Shown here piece after piece: positions 25,731 through 34,005 of a stretch of 64,000 bases of DNA. Source of the DNA: Micropruina sp. (GTDB lineage Bacteria; Actinomycetota; Actinomycetes; Propionibacteriales; Propionibacteriaceae); contig JADJVZ010000012.1 in the NCBI GenBank assembly GCA_016716635.1, forward strand, positions 372,001 through 436,000, in the 5' to 3' direction. A model generated the notes under the pieces. It ran no database searches, was not told the DNA's origin, and saw nothing but the letters and a program-made list of their open reading frames with translations. Each line of letters opens with the position of its first letter. Positions within the stretch are counted from its first letter, which is position 1. Made by a program: the position numbers and the translations under genes.

Positions 25731-26669
25731 GTGAAACGCGTTCTCGTGGTCGGTGGGGCCAATATTGACCTCCACGCGCGGGTTGCGGCCGCCCATGTGC
25801 CTGGCACCTCGAACCCGGGGACGCTCACCAGTTCCGCGGGTGGCGTGGCACGCAACATCGCCGAAAACCTCGCCCGGCTCGGGACGTCGGTCACCCTCGT
25901 GGCCCCCGTGGGGACGGATCCCTTCGGCGATCGGCTGCGCCACGAGCTGACGGCGGTCGGGATCGATGCCGACCATCTGATCCCCAGCCCGCACGCCACG
26001 GGCACGTACCTCGCCGTGCTTGATGAGGGTGGCGATCTGGTGACGGGCGTGTCCGACATGGCGGCATGCGAATTGTTGCGTCCCGAAGACATGGTCGAGG
26101 TGCCCCTGCTGTTGCCACAGGTGGCGATGCTGGTCTTGGACGGCAATCTCCCCGCCCCCGTCATCGGCTGGTTGCTGGCCGCGGCGGAGGCCGCCCAGGT
26201 GCGGGTCGTCATCGATCCGGTGAGCGTGGCGAAGGCCACCCGGTTGGCCCCGGAGCTCCACCATCCCGTCTTCCTGCTGACTCCCAACGCGGACGAGCTG
26301 CGCGCGTTGGCGTCCGACACGCACCTCGACCCGGCCGCCGATCCCCTGGCCGCTCAGGTCGAGGCCCTGCGGCAGCGCGGCGTCGAATGGGTGTGGGTGC
26401 GCCAAGGCGGCGCCGGCTCGCTGCTGTGGGGGCCGGGCGTCGAGGCCTTGGCGATCCCCATCGTGCCCAGCCGGGTCGTGGACGTCACCGGCGCCGGCGA
26501 CTCGATGACAGCGGGTTTCGTCCACGCCTGGCTCGCGGGGGCTACACCCCCCGAGGCCGCGCAGTTTGGGGCCCTCGTGGCCTCAGCCACCGTGGCCTCG
26601 CCGCACACCGTCCGCCCCGACCTCATCGCGAGCTTGGCTCGCCCGTATCCGGAAGGAACCACGCCATGA
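25731..26669 (+). CDS. psuK: PfkB-family kinase, probable pseudouridine kinase
   Basis: 312 aa ribokinase-fold enzyme. PfkB signature 1 region GGVARNIAENLARLGTSVTL and signature 2 DVTGAGDSMTAGFVHAW with the catalytic Asp (GAGDS) are both present. NPNAD-like LTPNADELRAL is the ATP-side strand. Its overlap with psuG (ATGA) shows the substrate is most likely pseudouridine, phosphorylated to pseudouridine 5'-phosphate. Named by context; other PfkB kinases look alike. Confidence 0.88.
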   Translation: MKRVLVVGGANIDLHARVAAAHVPGTSNPGTLTSSAGGVARNIAENLARLGTSVTLVAPVGTDPFGDRLRHELTAVGIDADHLIPSPHATGTYLAVLDEGGDLVTGVSDMAACELLRPEDMVEVPLLLPQVAMLVLDGNLPAPVIGWLLAAAEAAQVRVVIDPVSVAKATRLAPELHHPVFLLTPNADELRALASDTHLDPAADPLAAQVEALRQRGVEWVWVRQGGAGSLLWGPGVEALAIPIVPSRVVDVTGAGDSMTAGFVHAWLAGATPPEAAQFGALVASATVASPHTVRPDLIASLARPYPEGTTP

Positions 26670-27589
26670 CCACGCCCCTGCTCAGCATTCACCCCGAGGT
26701 CGCGGACGCTCTCGCGGCGGGGCGCGCCGTTGTGGCGCTGGAATCGACGATCATCAGCCACGGCATGCCCTACCCGCAGAACGTCGCCATGGCCACCCAG
26801 GTCGAGGGCCTCGTCCGCGAAGGCGGCGCCGTCCCGGCCACGATCGCCGTCCTGGACGGTGTGCCGACCGTCGGCTTGGACGCCGAACAGCTGCACCTGT
26901 TGGCCACCCACCCCGAGGTGGACAAGGTCTCCGTCCGCGACCTGGGGCACGTCATAGCCACCAAGCGCCACGGCGCCACCACCGTCGCCGCCACCATGCG
27001 GATCGCGTCCCTCGCGGGCATCCGGGTCTTCGTGACGGGCGGTATCGGGGGCGTCCACCGGGGGGCCGAGGATTCCATGGACGTCAGCGCCGACCTCGTT
27101 GAGCTCTCCCAGACCCCCATGGCGGTGGTGTCGGCGGGGGTGAAGTCGATCCTCGACATCGGACGCACGCTGGAATACCTCGAGACCCTCGGCGTCCCGG
27201 TCGTGAGTTTCGGCACCGACGAGTTCCCGTCCTTCTACAGCCGGACCTCCGGCTACGCCGCGCCCTTGCGGATTGATGACGTGGCCACGTTGGCGGGCCT
27301 GTGCGATGCCACCTGGCGGCTGGGCCTCACCACGGGCGTGTCGATCGCTAACCCCGTCCCCGCGGACGAGGAAATGCCGCGCGCCGACATCGATGGGCTG
27401 ATCGCCCAGGCGCTGGCCGAGTGCGACGCAAAGGGAATCCACGGCAAGGGCATCACGCCGTTCCTGCTCGGGCGCATCGTGGAGCTCTCCGGGGGCCGTT
27501 CCTTGGCCACCAACATCGCGCTCGTGAAGAACAACGCCCGACTCGGCGCTGCCCTGGCGGTGGCCTACGCGGCTCTGCCGCAGGCCTGA
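26666..27589 (+). CDS. psuG: Pseudouridine-5'-phosphate glycosidase
   Basis: 307 aa. Splits pseudouridine 5'-phosphate into uracil and ribose 5-phosphate, breaking a C-C glycosidic bond. Landmarks: VALESTIISHGMPYPQN near the start, DLGHVIATKRHGATTVAATM with the Schiff-base Lys, and VTGGIGGVHRGAEDSMDVSA for the phosphate and metal site. Uracil released could be used by upp at 2584. The last 100 bp of this gene are repeated twice in tandem downstream. Confidence 0.95.
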   Translation: MTTPLLSIHPEVADALAAGRAVVALESTIISHGMPYPQNVAMATQVEGLVREGGAVPATIAVLDGVPTVGLDAEQLHLLATHPEVDKVSVRDLGHVIATKRHGATTVAATMRIASLAGIRVFVTGGIGGVHRGAEDSMDVSADLVELSQTPMAVVSAGVKSILDIGRTLEYLETLGVPVVSFGTDEFPSFYSRTSGYAAPLRIDDVATLAGLCDATWRLGLTTGVSIANPVPADEEMPRADIDGLIAQALAECDAKGIHGKGITPFLLGRIVELSGGRSLATNIALVKNNARLGAALAVAYAALPQA

Positions 27590-27806
27590 TCCGAGGAACC
27601 GTTCACTGGCCACCAACATCACGCCCGTGAAGAACAACGCCCGGCTCGGCGCGGCGCTGGCGGTGGCCTACGCTGCGCGGTCGCGCGCCTGATCCAAGGG
27701 GCCGTCACTGGCCACCAACATCGCGCTTGTGAAGAACAACGCCCCGGCTCGGCGCAGCGCTAGCGGTGGCCTACGCTGCGCGGTCGCGCCTGATCCAAGG
27801 GGCCCT
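27505..27806 (+). repeat. Three tandem copies of the psuG 3' end
   Basis: The end of psuG (27505-27607) is followed by two more copies, 27608-27709 and 27710-27806, with period 102-103 bp. Each holds GGCCACCAACATC, GTGAAGAACAACGCC and GGCGGTGGCCTACGC and its own stop (CCTGATCC). Copies 2 and 3 are more like each other than like the gene. Copy 3 has an extra C that breaks the frame. Confidence 0.85.
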
Positions 27807-27998
27807 TCCCCTTCGTCTTTGACCGAGCATCCGTTAGTCGGATGTGATCGCTGCGCGGTCGCCCCTCTATTCGGATGTGTCAGCACTTCATAGAGGCTTG
27901 CCGAGTCGGATGCGTCAGGGCTTGACGGCGTCTGCCGAGTCGGACCTGTCGGCGCTTCAGCAGGCCCGTCCCTCGCGTCCCACGCGCCCCTCTCGACC

Positions 27999-28066
27999 AC
28001 CTTGCTGCCGTTTGTCGTCTTCGCTGGCGATATATCGCGAGCAAAGACGACAAACGGCAGCAAGGT
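27999..28066. repeat. Long hairpin repeat, family D copy 2
   Basis: 32-bp arms (27999-28030 and 28035-28066, 30 of 32 paired) with a TATA loop, arm start ACCTTGCTGCCGTTTGTCG. Same size and loop position as copy 1, with compensating changes in both arms (for example GGCGTC/GACGCC against GTCGTC/GACGAC). Confidence 0.75.
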
Positions 28067-28228
28067 CAGTGAGGTGGGTGGGCGGGCGGGGCGACAAGGC
28101 GCTCGGAGGATCAGCCTTCGCGATCCCGGTTATCGGACCGGGCGGGCGGGGGTTATCGGACCGGGCGGACACTCGGCTACCAGGAACCGGAGGCGGATAC
28201 CGGGGTTCGTCGGAGCATCTGGGTTCCG

Positions 28229-28332
28229 AACAGCGAATCTGCGTCAGTCCACGAGATGTCAACCGACCACACCTGCCTCTGACAAGGGCTGATAAGAAGC
28301 AGCTTTTTGTCGAGCGTCGCAGATTCGCTGTT
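28229..28332. repeat. MITE-like palindromic element, family E copy 3
   Basis: 104 bp with perfect 15-bp terminal inverted repeats AACAGCGAATCTGCG (28229-28243) and its complement (28318-28332). Read on the minus strand it aligns with 1287-1392: CGAATCTGC, ACGCTCG, CCCTTGTCAG and GAC-GACGC occur in the same order and spacing. Confidence 0.65.
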
Positions 28333-28923
28333 GAAGCCCGGCAACTGGCGATGCCGGGGAACTCAAAGGCCGCCACCGCGATTGCGGACCCTCCCCCAGG
28401 GGGCTCGACCGCGGACACGGTCGCCTCTCAGGGGGGCTCCTCCGTGAGTCCAGACACGGCCCCTCCCAGGCGGACCCGACTTCCACCAGGAGCCATGCCC
28501 ATGGTGCGCCGCTGGTCTCACGGATCCCATCCATCGCACCTGTTACCTGGCCGCCACCCCCGACTGGTGGTGGTGACGTTCGCCACGGGTTCGGCGCAGA
28601 CGGCGGAGATGACCCCCTTTATGCTGACGGAGGGAGGCGTCGCACAGTGAGCAGCCGGGCACTCCGAAACCCGCTCGCCCCGGGCTGCGCTCAAGGTGAA
28701 CCCGTGAGGCCCGTTCATGGACACCAGCCCCACGAGGGCCGCTGGCGGGGCCGTCTTCGGCGCCGACGCCGGGCCCCCGAACCCACGACGCCTTGCCGGT
28801 CACACTCAAACCAACCCCGTAAGCCGGGTTCATGGACGCCCGCTCCTGCAGCGCCGCTCGCGGGGCCGTCTCGAGCGCAGAGGTCGCCCCCAGCAGGGAC
28901 GCTCACAGAAGTTAGGTGGAAAA

Positions 28924-29820
28924 GTGAAGCGGTGGATCAGCGCCCAACTGCGGCGCCTTACACTGGCGGAAACGCAAGGAGGCTTGGTGGAGACCACGTT
29001 TGTGCTGACGGCCGTGCTGTTCGCCACGTTCATGCTGAGCACCAGTTACGTGGTGCTGCGCGACCCAACCTCACGCTTCGCTCGGGCGCTGCGCATGGAT
29101 CCGGGCGTCCGCCAGATGCCGCCGGCCATCGTGGCTCGGGTTCGGCGCCGCGAGCAGTGGTCAATGATCGTGACGCTCGTGCTCCTCTTGGCGACGACCC
29201 TCACGACGATGCTCACCCAGACTCCCGTGACCGCGATGGCCTATCCGGTGATCGCCAGCGTCGCGGTCGGACGGTCCGCGGTGTTGATCTACCTCGATGG
29301 CACGGAGGCCACCCGGGCCGCCGGAGCTTCGGACGCCCTCACCCATCGGATCACCCCGCCACGCTTGTTCGACCGCGTGCCGATCGTGCCGTGGGCACTC
29401 TTCGTGGTCATGACCGTGGTCACGGTGGTTTCCTATGTCGTTGCGGCCGCCATGAAGTATCCCGAACGCGTCGCCTACGCCGCCCCGCTGGGTGCCACGG
29501 CGATCTTGGCGATGATCGGTGCGTGGCGGTTCGCCCGCTGGCTGGTGCGTCAGCCGTCGCAGACGTCCGACCCCACCGAAGGCAAGTGGGTGGACGCCCT
29601 GCGCACGGAGACCCTGGTCTGGGCGACGTCGGCGTCCTTCCCGATCGCCATGTGCATCGGGACGCTCGTCCCCGACACCGACTACGGCAGCTTCGACATC
29701 ACGCTGAACTTGGCCACCTGGTACTTCATCTTCTTCTGGGCGCTGCGCACCGCCGCGCGGATGGTCCGTCCGGTGGCCGGCCCCGAAGCGCCGCAGAAGC
29801 GGTCGAAGAAGAAGGTCTAG
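28924..29820 (+). CDS. Polytopic membrane protein of unknown function
   Basis: 298 aa from GTG at 28924, with AGGTGGA upstream. About 18 polar residues precede a first helix (LVETTFVLTAVLFATFMLST, about 20-45); further hydrophobic segments at about 80-98, 102-118, 155-178, 185-202 and 225-270. The C-terminus is Lys/Arg-rich (QKRSKKKV). No domain recognised. The gene's 3' end overlaps the convergent flavodoxin gene by 4 bp. Confidence 0.65.
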   Translation: MKRWISAQLRRLTLAETQGGLVETTFVLTAVLFATFMLSTSYVVLRDPTSRFARALRMDPGVRQMPPAIVARVRRREQWSMIVTLVLLLATTLTTMLTQTPVTAMAYPVIASVAVGRSAVLIYLDGTEATRAAGASDALTHRITPPRLFDRVPIVPWALFVVMTVVTVVSYVVAAAMKYPERVAYAAPLGATAILAMIGAWRFARWLVRQPSQTSDPTEGKWVDALRTETLVWATSASFPIAMCIGTLVPDTDYGSFDITLNLATWYFIFFWALRTAARMVRPVAGPEAPQKRSKKKV

Positions 29821-30521
29821 TCGAGCAGCCCGATGCGGCGCAGCCAGGCTTCGACCGCAGGCCGCGAATTCGCGACCTCCTCCCCGCGCACCGCCAGGCC
29901 CTCGCCGACGGTCGACCGGGGAAGTTGCCGGGCGTAGTTCGCCGGGACGTTCCCGAGCCCGCTCATAGCGTGGGTCACGAACGGGTGGACCTTCAGGCCC
30001 CCGAGATCGACGCCCTCCATGAAGGTGCGCATGATCATCGGCTCTTGGACGTTCCAGATAGGGCTTCCCAGCAAGACCGTGTCGTAGCCGACGAGCGACG
30101 GCAGTGGTGTGGCAATCCCAGGACGGGCGTTGGTGGCCTCCTCCGTGACGTTGCGGGCCACGGTGGCCAGGTAGTCGTTCGAGTAGGGATCGGACGCTTC
30201 GATCCGGTAGGTGTCCACGGCCACGAGGGAGGCGATGAGCTGGGACAGCACCTCGGTGTTGCCGATCGTCAGGTTGATCCGGCCGCCGTTGAAGTAGTTC
30301 TCGCCGGGACGTGAGAAGTAGGCCAGCAGCACTCGGCCCTTCCCGGCGGCGGGGGATGTGGTCGGGTTCACGTCAGACCTCGTTCCGGGGGCAGTCGTGT
30401 TCGGTGTGGTGACCGGAGCGCCCGACGGTGCGCACGCCGCGAGGGCGCCGACCGCCGTGGCGGCTCCGATCCCGCCGATCGTCCGCAGCAGGCTGCGACG
30501 ATCCAGCGAGGAAGGGTTCAT
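29817..30521 (-). CDS. Exported flavodoxin-family lipoprotein
   Basis: 234 aa. The N-terminus has DRRSLLRTIGGIGAATAV followed by lipobox LAAC, giving a Tat-like twin-Arg signal and a lipid anchor. After a Thr/Pro linker the flavodoxin fold begins: LLAYFSRPGENYFNGGRINL (FMN phosphate loop), YDTVLLGSPIWN, and a third FMN-contact loop with HAMSGLGN. An exported flavodoxin is uncommon; it probably works with a partner reductase at the outer face. Follows the aldo/keto reductase by 18 bp in one operon. Confidence 0.85.
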   Translation of the reverse strand: MNPSSLDRRSLLRTIGGIGAATAVGALAACAPSGAPVTTPNTTAPGTRSDVNPTTSPAAGKGRVLLAYFSRPGENYFNGGRINLTIGNTEVLSQLIASLVAVDTYRIEASDPYSNDYLATVARNVTEEATNARPGIATPLPSLVGYDTVLLGSPIWNVQEPMIMRTFMEGVDLGGLKVHPFVTHAMSGLGNVPANYARQLPRSTVGEGLAVRGEEVANSRPAVEAWLRRIGLLD

Positions 30522-30539
30522 CACGAACGTTCGTCCGAC

Positions 30540-31427
30540 TTACGCCTCGGGAATCGGACGGCCGTAGGTCTCCAACGTGATCGCGTCCGGCACCGGCCCG
30601 TGGCGCACTCCGGTGTCGAGGGCGTCGATGGCCGCGAGCTCGGCGGGGCTCAGCTCGAAGTCGAAGACGTTGAAGTTCTCCGCGATGCGCGCCGCCTTGA
30701 CGGACTTCGGGATGGCCGAGCGTCCCTCTTGGACGTGCCAGCGCAGCATCACCTGAGCGGCGGACTTGCCGTGGGCGGTCGCGATGGCGAGCAGCGTCGG
30801 ATCCTCCAAGGCGCTCTTGGTGTCACCGCGGTAGGACGTGATGCCGCCGATGGGCGACCAGGCCTGGGTGAGGATGCCGTGGGCGGCATTGAGCGCCTGC
30901 ACCTCGCGCTGCTGGAAGTAGGGGTGGAGCTCGATCTGGTTGACGGCCGGAATCACGGTGGCGACCTCCAGCAGCTTGGTCAGGTGCTCGGGCATGAAGT
31001 TGCTGATGCCAATCGCCCGCACCTTCCCGTCCGCGAGCAGCTTCTCCATGGCGCGGTAGGCGTCCAGGGTGAGATCGAACCGGGTGGGCAGCGGCTGGTG
31101 CAGCAGCAGCAGGTCGATCTGGTCGACGCCCAACTTCGCGGCGCTCTTCTCAAAGCCGTGCAGGGCGGTGTCGTAGCCGTAGTCGCTGATCCACAGCTTG
31201 GTCTCGATGAAGACGTCCTCGCGGGCGACGCCGGAGTTGCGGATGCCGTCCCCGACCTCGCGCTCGTTGGCGTAAGCGGCGGCGGTGTCGATGTGGCGGT
31301 AGCCAATGCTCAGCGCGCTCTCCACGGCGGCCGTGGTTTCCGCCGGGGGGGTCTGGAAGACGCCGAGCCCGATCGAGGGCAGCGTGACGCCGTTGTTGAG
31401 GGTGAGGGTGGTGGTTGTGTTTGCCAT
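30540..31427 (-). CDS. Aldo/keto reductase (AKR5-like)
   Basis: 295 aa NADPH-dependent carbonyl reductase. Catalytic tetrad visible: Asp and Tyr in GYRHIDTAAAYANEREVGDG, Lys in FIETKLWISDYGY, His in DLLLLHQPLP. The cofactor end IPKSVKAARIAENFNVFDF is also typical. Close to the 2,5-diketo-gluconic acid reductase group by pattern; substrate unknown. ATG at 31427. Confidence 0.93.
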   Translation of the reverse strand: MANTTTTLTLNNGVTLPSIGLGVFQTPPAETTAAVESALSIGYRHIDTAAAYANEREVGDGIRNSGVAREDVFIETKLWISDYGYDTALHGFEKSAAKLGVDQIDLLLLHQPLPTRFDLTLDAYRAMEKLLADGKVRAIGISNFMPEHLTKLLEVATVIPAVNQIELHPYFQQREVQALNAAHGILTQAWSPIGGITSYRGDTKSALEDPTLLAIATAHGKSAAQVMLRWHVQEGRSAIPKSVKAARIAENFNVFDFELSPAELAAIDALDTGVRHGPVPDAITLETYGRPIPEA

Positions 31428-31514
31428 GCCTCCACGTTAGGAGGCATGCATCCCGGGGTGAGAGCCACCGGTTTTATCCCCCAGCCCTCAGCCACGGCCT
31501 CCTCCTGCCTGCAC

Positions 31515-31644
31515 CAAGCTGGCGATGGGTCCCACTTTGCTGGCGATGCGTCCCACTTTGCTGGCGTTCGCCGCACTCCACTGGCGTTCGTCGTGATTGC
31601 TGGCGATATTGCGCCAGTCAAGATGTCCAACGCCAGCAGAGTGA
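31515..31644. repeat. Tandem repeat and decayed family D hairpin
   Basis: Direct repeats of CTGGCGATGCGTCCCACTTTG (two to three copies, 31519-31565) run into an imperfect inverted repeat (31575-31609 and 31610-31644, about 25 of 35 paired). The hairpin contains CTGGCGTT and CTGGCGATAT as in copies 1 and 2, so it is a degenerate member of that family. Confidence 0.5.
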
Positions 31645-31711
31645 CCCGGAGGAGGCTGACGAGTGAATCAGGTGCCCTGCCACCGTTGACCGGGCTCGCC
31701 GAGGTGGTCGG

Positions 31712-32587
31712 TCAGCCTGTCAGCGCGGAGCCGGACGAGGCTGGCACCCCGGCCCAACTGCGCAGCAGATCCAAGGCCTGAGCGGACGGCGATCCGGGCT
31801 CGGCGAGGTACGTCACGAGGGCCAGCCCGGGGATTGAGGACACCTCCAAGGACTCATAAGCCACGGTGAGGTCCCCCACGATCGGATGGTGGATGTCCTT
31901 CGTGCCGCTGCGGTGGAGCCGGACGTTGTGCTCGCCCCACCAGGCGTGGAATTCCGGGCTGCGGGTGGTGAGCTCGCCGATGAGGGCGGCGACCGTCCGA
32001 TCGGTGGGGTCCTGTCCCGCGATCAGCCGTAGCGACGCGACGGCGCTACGGGCGCTGGTCTCCCAATGGGGGTAGAACGTCCGGGAACGTTCATCCAAGA
32101 ACAGGTAGCGGGTGTGATTGAGAGGCTCCTCGCCCGCCAGAAAGAGGTCAGGAAACAGGGCCCGTCCCAGCTGATTCGAGGCCACGGGGTCACCGGTCCG
32201 CGAGAGGGCGATGACCGGGACGTCCCGCATCGCCTCGACCAGCTGACCGACCCGCGCCGAGACCGTGGGACGCGGGCGAGCACGGGGCGTCCGCCGCGGA
32301 CCCGAGGTCGCCTTGGCCAGATCAAACAGGTGCTGGCGCTCGGCCTCGTTGAGCTGCAGCGCCCGCGCGACCGCGAAGAGCACGCCCTCGGAAACGCCAC
32401 TCAGATCCCCCCGCTCCATGCGCGTGTAGTAGGCGGTGCTGACCCCGGCTAGCTGGGCGACCTCCTCGCGGCGCAGCCCCGGCACCCGTCGCTCCCCGCT
32501 GAACCAGGTGAGCCCGGCTGCCTCAGGGGTGACCCGTCCGCGGGCCTGAGTGAGGAACTGCTGCACGTCGTCCGAAGTCTTGGCCAT
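31712..32587 (-). CDS. XRE-family regulator with MmyB-like ligand domain
   Basis: 291 aa. HTH at residues about 34-80 (LRREEVAQLAGVSTAYYTRM, ERGDLSGVSEGVLFAVARAL), then the MmyB-like PAS-related domain (VIALSRTGDPVASNQLGRAL, DPTDRTVAALIGELTTRSPEF, HHPIVGDLTVAYESL). In actinobacteria this family often controls a neighbouring oxidoreductase; the aldo/keto reductase and flavodoxin lie just downstream on the same strand. That link is inference. Confidence 0.85.
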   Translation of the reverse strand: MAKTSDDVQQFLTQARGRVTPEAAGLTWFSGERRVPGLRREEVAQLAGVSTAYYTRMERGDLSGVSEGVLFAVARALQLNEAERQHLFDLAKATSGPRRTPRARPRPTVSARVGQLVEAMRDVPVIALSRTGDPVASNQLGRALFPDLFLAGEEPLNHTRYLFLDERSRTFYPHWETSARSAVASLRLIAGQDPTDRTVAALIGELTTRSPEFHAWWGEHNVRLHRSGTKDIHHPIVGDLTVAYESLEVSSIPGLALVTYLAEPGSPSAQALDLLRSWAGVPASSGSALTG

Positions 32588-32892
32588 GGCACGACGGTAG
32601 ACGATGCCCCGCGTTCACCGGGGGACACAGCTTGTATCCCTCAGCTGGCTAGGCGATGGGGTCCGCGCGACTGCGACGAGTGCGGAATCGAACAACGAAG
32701 CCTCCGGAAACACCGGGCGATTCAGCCGGCACCAACCACCCACCCTCGACGTACTCCGTGTGCAAGTGGATGGCGTTGAGGCCGGCTTGAGCGTCGTCGG
32801 GGAGCGGGTAGGCGGCTGTCATGCCATGGTCACCGTCTGTGATCTGGCGGTGTGGTGCGGCGGAGGGTGAAGACCTGCTTCTTGAGGCTAGG
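32588..32892. other. Island left junction, no gene seen
   Basis: 305 bp. Holds the promoter side of the XRE gene, the IS3-end remnant (32684-32722), and about 170 bp up to the first immunity gene. A 90-residue frame on the minus strand (32649-32921) crosses all of this and has no recognisable domain. Confidence 0.5.
32684..32722 (-). mobile_element. Remnant end of an IS3-family element
   Basis: On the minus strand from 32722 inward the sequence TGAATCGCCCGGTGTTTCCG and then GAGGCTTCGTTGTTCGATT matches the orfB-side end of the complete IS at 48216-49566 with four or five differences in about 39 bases. Only this end survives; the DNA to its left is not IS sequence. Its outer face points into the toxin island. 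Confidence 0.75.
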
Positions 32893-33315
32893 TCACGTCC
32901 CGGCCGCCTCAGCAGCATCAACGTAACGATCGAAGATCGTGAGCGCGGCAGGTTCGAACTCCAACAGAGCCTGAAGATGAAAGGCGTCGTCGATCAATTC
33001 GCGATATCCCCACGTGGCAACGGTGGGTGCCGACCACAGAGCCCGCCCCGAAGCATGCACCCCGGCCCCCAACGCAAAGCGCCACCCCTGTGGCACCCCA
33101 GCATCGAAGATCTCGAAGAACCCTGCCGGAGCGAAACATGGCCCACCGGCGTCATCTCGAACCAACAAGAAGAACGCGCGCTCCACGATCGACATTCCAA
33201 CCACCGCGTATCTCTTGCCGACAGTAAGTGGATACCTACTCTCGATCGCGACCGCCCTCCCCTGCTGATGGTCTGCAAGCCCCGCAGGATCGTTAGCAAT
33301 ACACAAGGCCTTCAT
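32893..33315 (-). CDS. Putative immunity protein 1
   Basis: 140 aa, no signal peptide. Begins MKALCIANDPAGLADHQQGR; contains YAVVGMSIVERAFFLLVRDD and a C-terminal acidic stretch EFEPAALTIFDRYVDAAEAA. No family recognised. The ATG overlaps the stop of toxin 1 by 4 bp, as in the two other toxin pairs here, which is the main reason to call it an immunity protein. Lower GC than the housekeeping genes around. Confidence 0.65.
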   Translation of the reverse strand: MKALCIANDPAGLADHQQGRAVAIESRYPLTVGKRYAVVGMSIVERAFFLLVRDDAGGPCFAPAGFFEIFDAGVPQGWRFALGAGVHASGRALWSAPTVATWGYRELIDDAFHLQALLEFEPAALTIFDRYVDAAEAAGT

Positions 33316-33899
33316 CGCGCGAACTTAAAATCATCAACCGCACCAGTAACGGTGTTATACACATAGTGCACGTTCACGTCCGCCTCAATCTGCTGCATCT
33401 TGACCCACCCGTCCCCCGCGGGCCAACGCGAATCATTCAGCACGATGTTCGATAGCTGGCGACCAGCCGGGTTGTTCCTCACCGCAGTCATCGCAATCTG
33501 TTCCTGAAGGTTCGCTGGAACGGTACGCCCCGTAGAACCGAGCCCAAGCGGCTTCGGCGCACTTGAAAGCAGCCCCGGCAACTCACCCACCACTTCGGAC
33601 CGCGAAGCAACTCCGGCGACGGCTTCGGTTTTTGCGGCAACACCGGTAGCCACCACCAAACCAGCCAGCAGAGGGCCATCAACCCGATGATGACTACCCC
33701 AAACACCGGCATCAGAGCCGACAACAGCCGGCGTGGGGACGCTGGTGGCCCCGACGCGTGTTTCGGCTGTGGTGGGGGTGGCCGCGGACGCGGTTGTAGC
33801 ACCCAGCAGGACACCCAGGACAGCGGCTAGGGCGGCTAGGAGGAGCCGCCACCAGCGCAGTCTCCAGGAGCCCGGACGGCGTGTCATGCGGCCCATCAT
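33312..33899 (-). CDS. Secreted toxin 1 with shared leader
   Basis: 195 aa. Residues 1-40 are a Sec signal peptide (RLRWWRLLLAALAAVLGVLL, cleavage after TASA). Residues about 41-95 are the leader shared with the toxins at 34500 and 41721 (AETRVGA, VPTPAVVG, LAGLVVATGVAAK). The C-terminal 70 residues are a distinct compact domain: EQIAMTAVRNNPAGRQLSN, DSRWPAGDGWVKMQQ, VHYVYNTVTGAVDDFKF. A RWP-x-GWVKM...VHYVYN end is the sort of tip seen on polymorphic toxins, but I cannot name its activity. AGGG 5 nt before the first ATG is conserved in all three copies. Confidence 0.7.
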   Translation of the reverse strand: MMGRMTRRPGSWRLRWWRLLLAALAAVLGVLLGATTASAATPTTAETRVGATSVPTPAVVGSDAGVWGSHHRVDGPLLAGLVVATGVAAKTEAVAGVASRSEVVGELPGLLSSAPKPLGLGSTGRTVPANLQEQIAMTAVRNNPAGRQLSNIVLNDSRWPAGDGWVKMQQIEADVNVHYVYNTVTGAVDDFKFAR

Positions 33900-33965
33900 C
33901 GCATCCCTATTCGATGTCTCGGTCAGGGGTTGGTGGGGTATTCAGATCGGCCACCCGCAGTGCTT
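33900..33965 (-). pseudogene. Remnant 3' end of the RHH gene upstream of toxin 1
   Basis: The sequence before toxin 1 (CGCATCCCTATTCGATG, GGGGT-TTCAGATCGGCCA) matches the end of the RHH genes at 35509 and 42304, then diverges near 33955. It shows that toxin 1 once sat in the same RHH-toxin arrangement and that its module was lost. Confidence 0.6.
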
Positions 33966-34005
33966 CCGTGACGAGCCGTCATGCGTCCAAGGATCGTTCG
34001 CCCTA

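Larger units (their letters stand above)
27590..28923. other. Repeat-rich intergenic region of 1.3 kb
   Basis: No gene recognised. In order: the two extra psuG tails (to 27806), degenerate direct repeats of the type GAGTCGGATGCGTCAG (27836-27960), the long hairpin 27999-28066, two copies of GGTTATCGGACCGGGCGG (28128-28145 and 28151-28168), the palindromic element 28229-28332, and a diverged direct repeat pair (28701-28765 and 28819-28885, each with TTCATGGAC and CGGGGCCGTCT). Long frames crossing the region are low-complexity. Confidence 0.6.

Noticed and set aside
24960..26525. 521-residue minus-strand frame including psuK antisense
   Set aside because: Only the part downstream of 25682 has membrane-protein character; the upstream part is antisense to the well-supported psuK.
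27844..28650. 268-residue plus-strand frame in the repeat-rich gap
   Set aside because: Runs through direct repeats, a 32-bp-arm hairpin and the palindromic element; composition is Ser/Arg/Pro-rich with no domain.
32649..32921. 90-residue minus-strand frame as a gene
   Set aside because: It spans the IS3-end remnant and overlaps the end of immunity gene 1; no ribosome binding site or domain is seen.
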